Positions 1 through 7,478 of a stretch of 64,000 nt of DNA are shown piece after piece. The stretch is from a bacterium. Lineage in GTDB: Bacteria; Campylobacterota; Campylobacteria; Campylobacterales; Sulfurimonadaceae. A program made the translations under genes and the position numbers. The stretch's first letter is position 1, and every line of letters begins with the position of its first letter. The notes under the pieces are model-generated. The model did no database searches and was not told the DNA's origin. It saw only the letters and a program-made list of their open reading frames with translations. The stretch is taken from contig JAHJEG010000037.1 of NCBI GenBank assembly GCA_018825665.1, positions 1 to 64,000 on the forward strand, read 5' to 3'.

Positions 1-58
1 AAAATATATATATTTTATAATAAACCCTTACGTTTAGATTTAAAAATGATGAGTATGC

Positions 59-463
59 TTGTATCAATATATCTACTTTTTAGATAGAGGAAATATTTTT
101 AATTCTATCGATTCGAAATCTAGAGGTGACAATATTTTTGCTAAGCCTCAAAAGCTCTATTTGAGTAATACAAATCTCAATAGTGCGGATTGTGAAAACA
201 GCGATATTGGAACTTTGCGAGAGAGTTTTTTTGTAAATCAACTTCGTGATAATAATAAAATAGAGTATTCGCAGGTTGGTGATTTTTTGGTCGATGATAA
301 GTATATCTTCGAAGTCGGTGGAAAAAACAAAAGTTTTCTCGAAGAGAGTGCAAAGCACAAGGATCAGATAAAAGATATGAAAAATAGCTATATTGCAGCT
401 GATGATATTGAGATTGATTCACAAAATAAAATTCCACTCTATCTTTTTGGATTTATGTATTGA
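59..463 (+). pseudogene. C-terminal remnant of a DUF4143-type AAA ATPase
   Basis: The reading frame resembles the C-terminal end of the AAA-plus-DUF4143 family of predicted ATPases: an IGTLRESFF-like block, a GDFLVDDKYIFEVGGKNK-like block, and a terminal PLYLFGF segment. The N-terminal ATPase domain with its Walker motifs is missing. A stop codon lies in frame just upstream (about 50-52), and the only start available is a TTG without a clear ribosome site. It is therefore more likely a 5'-truncated relic than a working gene, although the true 5' part could in principle lie left of the window. It ends immediately before the duplicated tRNA-Leu fragment, as expected of debris next to a tRNA integration hot spot. 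Family assignment is from memory of the motif pattern. Confidence 0.6.
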
Positions 464-474
464 ATTCAAGGTTG

Positions 475-509
475 GAACCTCCACACCTTGCGGCACCAGA
501 TCCTAAGTC
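475..509. repeat. Distal att-like copy of tRNA-Leu fragment
   Basis: Identical over 35 bp to 2944-2978 inside tRNA-Leu(TAG), covering the region from the T-loop to the anticodon. The flanks diverge at once on both sides, so this is not a second tRNA gene but a leftover attachment core. Confidence 0.75.
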
Positions 510-635
510 CATTTTTTAACATTTTTCATCTTTTCTTAAACTGCTTCATTTCCTTTCAAGATCCCTATATTTAGGTCTTTATAAAAGGTTTCAAATTTTC
601 ATTTCAAATCATCTATTTTCATTGTTTTTCAAATT

Positions 636-659
636 TTGTAGTAAAAAATGTAGTAAAAA
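636..659. repeat. Arm-type GTAGTAAAAA repeat, left copy
   Basis: A tandem of GTAGTAAAAA units near the left end of the element. A near-identical tandem lies at 2839-2861 near the right end. Short direct repeats flanking both ends of an integrative element are typical of integrase arm-binding sites. That function is inferred from placement only. Confidence 0.4.
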
Positions 660-680
660 AATATGATTTTAGAAAAAACA

Positions 681-1898
681 TCAATCTACTTTTTGGGGAA
701 TAAGCTCTGGGATAATCTGCGAAGCAAAGAACGAATTTACTTTGAGGCGAAGTGGTGCTTTACTATGTTCACTCTCTATATAGCCCATTTTCGTTAGAGT
801 GCTTACAAGCTTTGTGGCTGTACTTACGCTTTTCCCTATAGCTGAAGGGACATATTTTCTCTCTAGTTCACCATTTAGCAACAAGTGAGAGAATAACAGT
901 TCAGAGTATTTTGGCAAGGCTTCTTGTTTGTAAAACATCCCCTCTTGTGAAAATTTTACAAATTTTCTAATTTTATCGTTAAGTTGATCAAGTCGCAAAC
1001 CATTGCCCATAAACTCTATTTGATCTAATGCTACCTCAAGCATATATTTTAAATATCCCTCAAGTCCTCTAAGTGACAATTCACCTCTGCCGTCAGTTGC
1101 ACCTTGTTGTTTCATGTCTGCATAAGATAAGTAGTGCTGATACTTTTTAACATCTCTTGCGAGTCCTCTTGATATATTCCATAGTCCGTAACCTTCAAGT
1201 TTCATATTCCAAAACATTGCATCAAGATGCAGTCTTGAAACCCTTCCATTTCCGTCTAAGAAAGGGTGAAGGTATACTAATCGATGATGAGAACTAAGCA
1301 CAGCAAGTAGTTTTATTGCTTTTGTAGAACTGCTAAATACTGTAGAGTACTCTTTTTCATAGTAGTTAAGAACTGTCGTGATTAAATCACTTGAAGGTGC
1401 AATATGGTTGCCAACTTGAACATCTCGATTTCTGAACTCACCGGGTATCATCTCTATGAGTTCATTTTCTTTTTCAAGTTTTGTGAATATTTGCATACCT
1501 TCACTAGAGTAAAAGAGTCGATGGATCTCTTTTATAAAATCTCTATTAATTACACTATCCTGCATAGAATAGCTTTCAACAAACTTTTGTGTTTTGATAT
1601 GTGCAACTGAAAGCTCTTGCAGTGCTTTTTCTTTAGAATCATCTGAGAATTGTTTCAGCATAGCTTTTTCAATATCTATAGGATGTGTACTTTCAGCTTC
1701 AATCCTGTTTGAATAGTAGCTGTTTGTGATCCGCAAAACATCTCTAAAAGCATTTACAACATGTTGGTTATATCCACTTGCAATCTTTGCACTTTCTATA
1801 CAAACTTTTTCTGCAAGCTCTAATAATTCTGGCTTTATCTGCCCTTTTAGATTATAGGGCATAATTGGAGATATTAACATTTTATTCTTCCTTGACAT
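681..1898 (-). CDS. fic: Fic family protein (predicted AMP-transferase)
   Basis: A 405-residue Fic/DOC protein. Fic enzymes usually transfer AMP from ATP onto Ser, Thr or Tyr of target proteins. The catalytic signature HPFLDGNGR is intact at residues 211-219. A helix around residues 60-68 reads SNRIEA, matching the autoinhibitory S/TxxxE(G/N) motif except for the last residue, so this is probably a self-inhibited class II Fic. The C-terminal third looks like a winged-helix DNA-binding region, common in stand-alone Fic proteins. It is the only intact gene in the tRNA-Leu element and has no adjacent antitoxin, consistent with built-in inhibition. Target unknown. Two copies of TTTTACGAGATAAATTA lie just upstream and could be regulatory. 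Confidence 0.85.
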   Translation of the reverse strand: MSRKNKMLISPIMPYNLKGQIKPELLELAEKVCIESAKIASGYNQHVVNAFRDVLRITNSYYSNRIEAESTHPIDIEKAMLKQFSDDSKEKALQELSVAHIKTQKFVESYSMQDSVINRDFIKEIHRLFYSSEGMQIFTKLEKENELIEMIPGEFRNRDVQVGNHIAPSSDLITTVLNYYEKEYSTVFSSSTKAIKLLAVLSSHHRLVYLHPFLDGNGRVSRLHLDAMFWNMKLEGYGLWNISRGLARDVKKYQHYLSYADMKQQGATDGRGELSLRGLEGYLKYMLEVALDQIEFMGNGLRLDQLNDKIRKFVKFSQEGMFYKQEALPKYSELLFSHLLLNGELERKYVPSAIGKSVSTATKLVSTLTKMGYIESEHSKAPLRLKVNSFFASQIIPELIPQKVD

Positions 1899-1930
1899 TA
1901 TTATACCTATTTTCTCTATTTTATAGCAAA

Positions 1931-2036
1931 TTTTACGAGATAAATTATGAGGAAAACAATGGCAAATAGTGCTAATTTTTAGGAATTTAAGGAGATATTT
2001 TAAATTTAATCAGTCTCTTTTTTACGAGATAAATTA
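1931..2036. repeat. Direct repeats TTTTACGAGATAAATTA upstream of fic
   Basis: Identical 17-bp copies lie at 1931-1947 and 2020-2036, and a shorter relative (ATTACGAGAT) at 2045-2054. The first copy is about 33 bp upstream of the fic start codon. They may be operator sites for a repressor, or leftover insertion-sequence ends, since a transposase relic abuts them. Confidence 0.4.
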
Positions 2037-2053
2037 CGGAATGTATTACGAGA

Positions 2054-2167
2054 TCATTTTGCTTTTAACATTTCACTAAATGCTTCGATAGGATACTTAT
2101 AGCCAATAGCTTTATAAGGGGTTCTATTGAGTTTTTTATTTATTTGGTAAATATCATCATCTCTTTC
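2054..2167 (-). pseudogene. IS30-like transposase C-terminal remnant
   Basis: A 37-codon open stretch, too short for the ORF track, ends in a natural stop and reads LNRTPYKAIGYKYPIEAF near its end. This resembles the conserved C-terminus of IS30-family transposases (LNxRPRKxLGYxTPxEVF). An in-frame TAG at 2168-2170 cuts it off from anything upstream, so the DDE core is gone. It shows that an insertion sequence once sat in this element. Family call from motif similarity only. Confidence 0.5.
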
Positions 2168-2413
2168 CTAAAAACTCTCAATATGTCTTTTCATATCATT
2201 CATAGAGGCGATAACACTTCTATTGGAAGTTTTAGAGTAGTTAAATGTTTCCATGCTCTCTAAGATTTTTTCAAACTGACTTTGAGCTAACCCACTCTCT
2301 ATCAAAAGTTTAAATACTCTTTCTCTCACAACCTCTTCAAAATGTTTAAAATCATATGCTTTTAATCCAAACAAGAAAAATGAATACAGCGTTTTATTAT
2401 TAGTGATCAACAC
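2168..2413 (-). pseudogene. DUF6933-like C-terminal fragment
   Basis: The 81-residue frame resembles the C-terminal half of DUF6933 proteins (FGLKAYDFKHFEEVVRE followed by YSKTSNRSVIASMND). Family-like sequence (NCVLITNNKTLYSFF) continues upstream of the listed GTG start into codons ended by a stop, so the original N-terminal half appears deleted. DUF6933 function is unknown. It abuts the transposase relic at 2167, so the two fragments probably arose from one rearrangement. Confidence 0.45.
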
Positions 2414-2561
2414 ACAATTTATTACGTTTTAAATGAATAAAAAAGATCTTTTATAAGTATAGCGCTATTCAATATGCTGGAAAAACCAGAAAAATTCAGC
2501 ATATGTTTTATACGTGTTGAAAAAACTTTAAACTTTAGTATATCTATAAAGGTTATATTAC

Positions 2562-2866
2562 ATGGCATTAAAACCAGCAGGTGGCAAATACGAAGGTGTT
2601 TGGATAAATATGGCGATATCTCTTATTACATCAATTATCGTGATGAATTTGGCAAGCCTGTCAAAGTTCAAGTTGGTAAGAAAACCGCAACATCGGACTT
2701 TAGTGTTAAAGATGCGTATGCAAAACTAATCGAAGTCAAATACAAACTTCAACACGATCAAGAACCTATCATCAAAGGCGGTAGAATTGGCGAAAAATAT
2801 TGGCGTAGCAAAATTTTATATGGAGTCAAGACTATGAGTTGTAGTAAAAAAGTAGTAAAAAGTTGA
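2562..2866 (+). pseudogene. Frameshifted N-terminal fragment of a phage-type integrase
   Basis: An ATG with an AAAGG ribosome site begins MALKPAGGKYEGVW. The match then jumps to another frame near position 2605, continuing DKYGDISYYINYRDEFGKPVKV and GKKTATSDFSVKDAYAKL. Joined, these look like the N-terminal arm-binding domain of Campylobacterota tyrosine recombinases. The catalytic domain (R..HxxR..Y) is absent, and the C-terminal residues before the stop do not fit the family. It is thus doubly broken, by a frameshift and a deletion. Its position next to the tRNA-Leu core is where the integrase of a tRNA-borne element normally sits. Confidence 0.65.
2839..2861. repeat. Arm-type GTAGTAAAAA repeat, right copy
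   Basis: The right partner of 636-659, differing by a single base in the spacer between the two GTAGTAAAAA units. It overlaps the 3' end of the broken integrase frame, about 80 bp from the tRNA-borne core. Confidence 0.4.
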
Positions 2867-2923
2867 TTTTGAAGTTTTCTTAAAGTGGCTGTTAAAAGTC
2901 TTGTGAAGCCCTATTTTAAAGGG

Positions 2924-3008
2924 TGGTGCGGATGAGAGGACTTGAACCTCCACACCTTGCGGCACCAGATCCTAAGTCTGGCGTGTATACCAATTTCACC
3001 ACATCCGC
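2924..3008 (-). tRNA. tRNA-Leu(TAG)
   Basis: The minus-strand sequence folds as a class II tRNA with a long variable arm. The acceptor stem is GCGGATG/CATCCGC, the anticodon loop is CTTAGGA (anticodon TAG), and CCA is encoded. It is the last gene of the five-tRNA run and the integration site of the decayed element. Confidence 0.95.
2944..2978. repeat. att-like core inside tRNA-Leu
   Basis: The tRNA-borne partner of the 475-509 repeat. It covers the T-loop, variable arm and anticodon-loop portion of the minus-strand tRNA-Leu gene. The tRNA remains complete, as expected when an element brings its own copy of the tRNA portion. Confidence 0.75.
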
Positions 3009-3040
3009 GCACGTTGTTGTAAGTTTAACAATAAAAAAAG

Positions 3041-3117
<77 letters not shown>

Positions 3118-3129
3118 ATCATAATAATA

Positions 3130-3206
3130 TGGTACGCCCGATAGGATTCGAACCTATAACCCTCGGAGCCGAAATCCGAAACTCTATCCAGTTGAGCCAC
3201 GAACGC
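3130..3206 (-). tRNA. tRNA-Arg(TCG)
   Basis: Cloverleaf on the minus strand beginning GCGTTCG, with anticodon stem TCGGA/TCCGA around loop TTTCGGC (anticodon TCG) and encoded CCA. It reads CGA/CGN codons and follows directly in the tRNA operon. Confidence 0.93.
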
Positions 3207-3249
3207 TACTATATTTGTTATTATCAAGCTATTATATCTTATTTTTTCA

Positions 3250-3327
3250 TGGGGTGGGATACGGGATTCGAACCCGCGACCCCCGGCACCACAAACCAGT
3301 GCTCTAACCAGCTGAGCTAATCCCACC
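3250..3327 (-). tRNA. tRNA-His(GTG)
   Basis: Cloverleaf on the minus strand with anticodon loop TTGTGGT (anticodon GTG). It shows the hallmarks of tRNA-His: an extra 5' G at position -1 opposite discriminator C73, then stem GTGGGAT/ATCCCAC and encoded CCA. Confidence 0.95.
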
Positions 3328-3354
3328 ATACATTAAAAATATAAATTTCAAAAG

Positions 3355-3432
3355 TGGTCGGGGTGAAAGGACTCGAACCTTCGGCCCCCTGGTCCCAAAC
3401 CAGGTACTCTAACCATACTGAGCTACACCCCG
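3355..3432 (-). tRNA. tRNA-Pro(TGG)
   Basis: Cloverleaf on the minus strand with acceptor CGGGGTG/CACCCCG, anticodon stem CCTGG/CCAGG around loop TTTGGGA (anticodon TGG), discriminator A and encoded CCA. It is the promoter-proximal gene of the tRNA run. Confidence 0.95.
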
Positions 3433-3479
3433 ACCTAACACATTAAACCAAGCTACTGGTAGCTGATTAATGAGGCGAA

Positions 3480-3508
3480 ATTATAGTCAATAATAAAACT
3501 AATGTCAA
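3480..3508 (-). promoter_or_regulatory. Sigma-70 promoter of the tRNA operon
   Basis: On the minus strand TTGACA (3503-3508) and TATAAT (3480-3485) are both perfect consensus with a 17-bp spacer. The predicted start is about 40 nt upstream of tRNA-Pro. A full -35 box is unusual for Campylobacterota and fits a strong stable-RNA promoter. Confidence 0.85.
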
Positions 3509-3548
3509 TACTTTTTTACAAATTCTTTTAAATATTTTTTTATTCCAG

Positions 3549-3554
3549 TATAAT
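3549..3554 (+). promoter_or_regulatory. -10 box for the NSS transporter gene
   Basis: TATAAT about 28 nt upstream of the start codon, in a T-rich stretch without a clear -35 box. A ribosome site (AAGGGGGAT) lies between it and the ATG. Confidence 0.5.
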
Positions 3555-3581
3555 TACCCTGATTAAGGGGGATATTCATAT

Positions 3582-4919
3582 ATGAAGATAGCTAGATTTA
3601 GTAGAATTGGATTTATTTTGGCGGCGGCAGGCAGTGCTGTAGGACTTGGAAACATTTGGAAATTTCCCTATATTGCGGGTGAGTTTGGTGGCGGAGCTTT
3701 TGTTCTTGTATACCTGTTTACGGTACTTCTTATAGGGTTTTCCATTATGATAGCAGAAATGCTCATTGGCTATCTCGGCAGAAAAGATACCGTCACCTCA
3801 TTTGAAGAACTCGCACCAAAAAACAAAGGCATGTGGAAATACGGCGGTTTTCAAGGCTTGGCCGGTTTGTTTATCATGATATTTTATTCGGTAGTTATCG
3901 GCTGGATATTCAACTATATCGTTACCTCTATCTTTTCGCTTCCTGCTACCGTAGAAGAAGCGGAGATAACTTTTACGACCATGCTTCATACCGATTTTAT
4001 CACACAGCTCTTTTACCATACTGTTGCATTTATATGGATAACCTATGTAGTGAATAAGGGGATAAAAGGAGGTATAGAAAAATTAAACATGATTTTAATG
4101 CCTACTCTTATGCTGATCCTTTTAGGAATGTTTATTTATGCTACAACGCTTGGAGCCTTTTCTCAGGCATTGGAATTTATGTTCTCTCCGGATTGGTCTA
4201 AAATAGACTCAAACGCTTTTGTAACGGCCGTAGGTCATGCATTTTTCACACTCTCTCTTGGTATGGGTGCTATCATGACCTATTCCGCCTCGCTTGAGAA
4301 ACACTCCAATATTGTTAAAAATGCTTTTTGGGTTGTATTTTTAGATACTTCTATTGCTATTGTGGCGGGTCTGATGCTTTTTACGTTTTTATATCAGTAC
4401 GGCGGGGGTCCGGCAAAAGGTCCGGGTCTTGTTTTTATCTCTCTTCCGGCTGCATTTTACGAGATGGGCATAATCGGAAATATCTTTGCCGTACTGTTTT
4501 TTATAGCCTTGGCCTTTGCAGGTCTTACATCTTCCGTTTCTTTGGTTGAGCCTATGGTTCAATACTTTATCGACAGATTCAAGTGGAGCAGACTCAAATC
4601 TTCCCTAAGCATGGGATTGTTCTTTTATCTCGTTGGTATCATTGCCCTGCTTTCAAATATTGAAGGCTTTCAAGAGGCTCTCACATGGGGAGACAAAAGC
4701 TTTTTTGACTGGGTTGACTATGTTACGGCTGCCATAATGCTTCCTGCGGGCGGATTGGTTATGGCTCTTTTTATCGGTTTTGCCGTAGAAAAGTCAAGAG
4801 TTGAAGCCGTGATGAGACCTCAGCTTCGCGGTGCCTTTGAAATCTGGTATTTCAGCCTCAGATACATCACTCCCGTTGCTATGTTTATCGTCATGTTAAG
4901 CCTCATGGGAGCCATATAG
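3582..4919 (+). CDS. Sodium-dependent transporter, NSS/SNF family
   Basis: This 445-residue polytopic inner-membrane protein is of the neurotransmitter:sodium symporter family (LeuT, TnaT, MhsT). Such bacterial members take up amino acids with sodium. The diagnostic first helix is present (AAAGSAVGLGNIWKFPY, residues 14-30), including the unwound GLGNIW region that binds substrate and Na+. About 11 hydrophobic helices follow, typical of short bacterial members. The start is supported by a strong ribosome site, AAGGGGGAT, about 9 nt upstream. It stands alone between the tRNA operon and a diguanylate cyclase. Substrate cannot be told from sequence; an amino acid is likely. One copy of the recurring GGCATGTGGAA word lies inside the gene at 3828. 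Confidence 0.92.
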   Translation: MKIARFSRIGFILAAAGSAVGLGNIWKFPYIAGEFGGGAFVLVYLFTVLLIGFSIMIAEMLIGYLGRKDTVTSFEELAPKNKGMWKYGGFQGLAGLFIMIFYSVVIGWIFNYIVTSIFSLPATVEEAEITFTTMLHTDFITQLFYHTVAFIWITYVVNKGIKGGIEKLNMILMPTLMLILLGMFIYATTLGAFSQALEFMFSPDWSKIDSNAFVTAVGHAFFTLSLGMGAIMTYSASLEKHSNIVKNAFWVVFLDTSIAIVAGLMLFTFLYQYGGGPAKGPGLVFISLPAAFYEMGIIGNIFAVLFFIALAFAGLTSSVSLVEPMVQYFIDRFKWSRLKSSLSMGLFFYLVGIIALLSNIEGFQEALTWGDKSFFDWVDYVTAAIMLPAGGLVMALFIGFAVEKSRVEAVMRPQLRGAFEIWYFSLRYITPVAMFIVMLSLMGAI

Positions 4920-4995
4920 ATATAAATCGCAAGGCCCTCTTGCCGGGCAGTGCAAAAAGCGATATATACTCAGGATACGGCTGCCTGTAGTTTTT

Positions 4996-5004
4996 TGCTA
5001 TAAT
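4996..5004 (+). promoter_or_regulatory. Extended -10 promoter (TGCTATAAT) abutting the start codon
   Basis: TGCTATAAT ends 6 nt before the ATG of the diguanylate cyclase and no ribosome site fits between. Transcription would begin at or within a base of the ATG, predicting a leaderless mRNA. Confidence 0.6.
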
Positions 5005-5010
5005 TCGAAA

Positions 5011-6627
5011 ATGATTAAAAATTTGTACAAGCATATTATCCTCTATATTGTTTTTGCATTATCCGTATTTGCCCTCTATACTCTTATTGATGTTTTTAGT
5101 AAAAAAAATCTTGAGTTTCAAAAAGAGATACTTGTAACGCAGGCACAGACCCATTTTAACAATCAGGTAAACACAAGAAAATGGAATGCGAGCTATGGCG
5201 GTGTTTATGTTAAACCCCAAAATGACCAAAAACCAAATCCATATCTCAAAGACAATATACTCAAAGTGGATGAAAACCTCACGCTTATAAAAATAAATCC
5301 CGCCTGGATGACAAGACAGCTGTCTGAACTCTCCAATGTGGAAGGATTTCATTTTCGTATCACCAGTTTAAATCCGATTAATCCAAACAATACAACGAGC
5401 CCATTTGAGAAAAAGGCTTTAGAATACTTTGAAGCTACTAAAATGAGGGAATATTATGAATTCGGCGATACCGTGTTTAACTACATGGGCGCACTTGAGA
5501 CTACTCAGGATTGTTTGTATTGCCACCGGCAGCAAGGGTATAAACTAGGAGATATCCGGGGAGGAATAAGCCTTAGTCTGGAAAGTTCCAAATACAACGC
5601 AGTCGCAGACAGAATAAAAAGAAATGCCTTGATGCTGAAGTTTTTTGTGCTTATCTTTTTGCTCAGTATCACGCTCCTTATCCACAAACAGCTAAAAGAT
5701 AATGAAAAGCTCGAGTTTAAAGTGGCAAGCAGAACAAAAGAGATAGAATCCACAAAAGAACTGCTTCAAAAAATCCTGGATTCCGAGCTGAGCTTTCTTG
5801 TTCTTTGTGATGGCACAGAGGTCAAATATGTGAATAAAACAATGCTTGATTTTTTTGGATTTGAGACATTAAGCGAGCTGAAAAACAGATATTCAAGTAT
5901 TTTAGACGCTTTTGAAGCGCTAGAGGGTGAACATTCTCTAAACGACTGCATTGAGGGTGAGCATTGGACGAAGTATCTGCATAGAGAACAAAGCACTAAA
6001 GAACTGAAACTGATGATAACAAAGGATGGGGTCACAAGATATTTCAAGCCGCATGTGAAAGATATATTACTCGACAATAAAACAGTCTATGTCATTATCT
6101 TTGACGACATCACCAATGTATTGAAACAGATACATAAACTTGAACATGAAGCTTCAACGGATGCTCTTACAAAACTTCCAAACAGAGCAAAATTCAACGA
6201 TGTACTCCTCAAAGAGATGGCTCTCTCAGACGAGAGTGCAGCACCGCTGTCTTTGATCTTTATCGATATAGACTATTTTAAAAGGGTTAACGACAATTAC
6301 GGCCATGACGAAGGGGACAATGTGCTTATCGGTCTATCTGAAACACTGCTCTCTACATTAAGACAGGGCGACTTCGTGGCGAGATGGGGCGGTGAGGAGT
6401 TTATCGTTGTGCTGCACTCGACAAAGCTTGAACAGGCAGTTTTCATTGCAGAAAAGATAAGAGTAAAATTTGAAAAGAACCATTTTCCAATATCTGCAAA
6501 ACAGACTATCTCGTGTGGTGTTACGGAGTATATTCACGGTGAGAACAAAGATACTCTTTTAAAAAGAGCTGATGAGGCACTTTATGAAGCCAAGGAGGAA
6601 GGCAGAAACCGGGTCGTAGTCAAATAA
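5011..6627 (+). CDS. Haem-binding membrane sensor diguanylate cyclase
   Basis: A 538-residue inner-membrane sensor that should make cyclic di-GMP from two GTP. The N-terminal helix (7-29) is followed by a periplasmic DUF3365/Tll0287-like domain with a covalent haem motif CLYCH at 168-172, a second helix (209-226), a short coiled coil, a PAS-like domain (about 250-370), and a GGDEF domain. The active-site GGEEF lies at 460-464. The product-inhibition motif RxxD is present as RQGD at 451-454, with the correct five-residue spacing. The haem suggests that redox state or a diatomic gas gates second-messenger output. It is monocistronic, probably leaderless, and shares a bidirectional terminator with thiG. 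Confidence 0.88.
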   Translation: MIKNLYKHIILYIVFALSVFALYTLIDVFSKKNLEFQKEILVTQAQTHFNNQVNTRKWNASYGGVYVKPQNDQKPNPYLKDNILKVDENLTLIKINPAWMTRQLSELSNVEGFHFRITSLNPINPNNTTSPFEKKALEYFEATKMREYYEFGDTVFNYMGALETTQDCLYCHRQQGYKLGDIRGGISLSLESSKYNAVADRIKRNALMLKFFVLIFLLSITLLIHKQLKDNEKLEFKVASRTKEIESTKELLQKILDSELSFLVLCDGTEVKYVNKTMLDFFGFETLSELKNRYSSILDAFEALEGEHSLNDCIEGEHWTKYLHREQSTKELKLMITKDGVTRYFKPHVKDILLDNKTVYVIIFDDITNVLKQIHKLEHEASTDALTKLPNRAKFNDVLLKEMALSDESAAPLSLIFIDIDYFKRVNDNYGHDEGDNVLIGLSETLLSTLRQGDFVARWGGEEFIVVLHSTKLEQAVFIAEKIRVKFEKNHFPISAKQTISCGVTEYIHGENKDTLLKRADEALYEAKEEGRNRVVVK

Positions 6628-6648
6628 AAGCCAAAAAGGCTTTTATTT
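6622..6648. terminator. Bidirectional terminator between dgc and thiG
   Basis: A perfect 11-bp stem (AAATAAAAGCC/GGCTTTTATTT) with an AAAAA loop overlaps the stop codons of the two convergent genes. A- and T-rich flanks provide a U-tract in both directions. Confidence 0.8.
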
Positions 6649-7426
6649 AAAACTGTATCATTCCGTCTACAGGAGAAGATGCAGTCGCGTAAGGACGCTT
6701 AGGAATTCTTCCTGAGAGATAGCTCATACGGCCTGCTATAACCGCATGCTTCATAGCTTCGGCCATAAACATAGGATTTTGCGCCTGAGCGATTGCGGTG
6801 TTTGTCAAGACTCCCGCAGCTCCGAGTTCCATCGCATATGCGGCATCGCTCGCACAGCCTATACCGGCATCTACGATTACGGGAACACGCACCGCTTCAC
6901 GTATAAAAACAATATTGTAAGGGTTTTGAATCCCAAGACCGCTTCCGATAGGTGCAGCAAGAGGCATGATTGCATGTGCGCCTGCATCCTCAAGTCTTTT
7001 TGCCATAATAGGGTCATCCGACGTATATGCCATAATGGTAAAACCCTCTTTTGCCAAGACTTCACAAGCCTTTATCGTCTCCAAAACATCCGGGTAGAGA
7101 GTTTTTTGCGTATCGCCGATAACCTCAAGCTTGATAAGGTCAATCCCTGTAGCCTCACGCGTCAAACGAAAAGTCGTAATAGCTTCTTCGGCGGTCACAC
7201 AGCCTGCCGAGTTTGGCAAAAATTTGACATTCGTACCTTTAAACGTATCACGAAGATTCTCCTTGTCAGGATCGGTAATATTTAAACGGCGAACCGCAAC
7301 GGTGATGAGTTCACTGCCCGAAGCAAGTGTTGCAGCTTTTGTAGTCTCAAAATCTTTATATTTTCCGCTTCCCACTATCAGGCGGCTTCCAAGCTCATAT
7401 TTTCCAATTTTTAAAATGTTATCCAT
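6647..7426 (-). CDS. thiG: Thiazole synthase ThiG
   Basis: The 259-residue TIM-barrel enzyme builds the thiazole phosphate of thiamin from 1-deoxyxylulose 5-phosphate, dehydroglycine and ThiS-thiocarboxylate. The Schiff-base lysine is K99 in LIKLEVIGD, and the phosphate-binding loops ([18 protein letters not shown] and [10 protein letters not shown]) are present. Length is normal. The preceding minus-strand gene is nnrD, 52 nt upstream. No other thiamin genes (thiS, thiF, thiH) and no recognisable TPP riboswitch lie beside it in this window, so those functions must be elsewhere. Confidence 0.95.
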   Translation of the reverse strand: MDNILKIGKYELGSRLIVGSGKYKDFETTKAATLASGSELITVAVRRLNITDPDKENLRDTFKGTNVKFLPNSAGCVTAEEAITTFRLTREATGIDLIKLEVIGDTQKTLYPDVLETIKACEVLAKEGFTIMAYTSDDPIMAKRLEDAGAHAIMPLAAPIGSGLGIQNPYNIVFIREAVRVPVIVDAGIGCASDAAYAMELGAAGVLTNTAIAQAQNPMFMAEAMKHAVIAGRMSYLSGRIPKRPYATASSPVDGMIQF

Positions 7427-7478
7427 AGTATTGATTTCCCTGTTTTATATTAATTATTTGTTTATAACATAAGCTATC

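Larger units (their letters stand above)
475..2978. mobile_element. Decayed integrative element at tRNA-Leu
   Basis: A 35-bp perfect direct repeat bounds this interval. One copy lies inside the tRNA-Leu gene (2944-2978) and the other (475-509) stands alone with no tRNA around it. Between them are a Fic gene, a transposase fragment, a DUF6933 fragment, and a frameshifted and truncated integrase N-terminus next to the tRNA. tRNA-anchored insertion with the integrase beside the intact tRNA is the standard arrangement for tyrosine-recombinase islands. The integrase is broken, so the element should no longer move by itself. The exact ends are inferred from the repeat only. Confidence 0.65.

Noticed and set aside
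6746-7285. 179-residue plus-strand ORF opposite thiG
   Set aside because: Shadow of a well-supported ThiG frame; no domain pattern and no ribosome site.
7427-7478. Possible TPP riboswitch before thiG
   Set aside because: Only 52 nt are available and neither of the conserved TPP-box motifs is seen.
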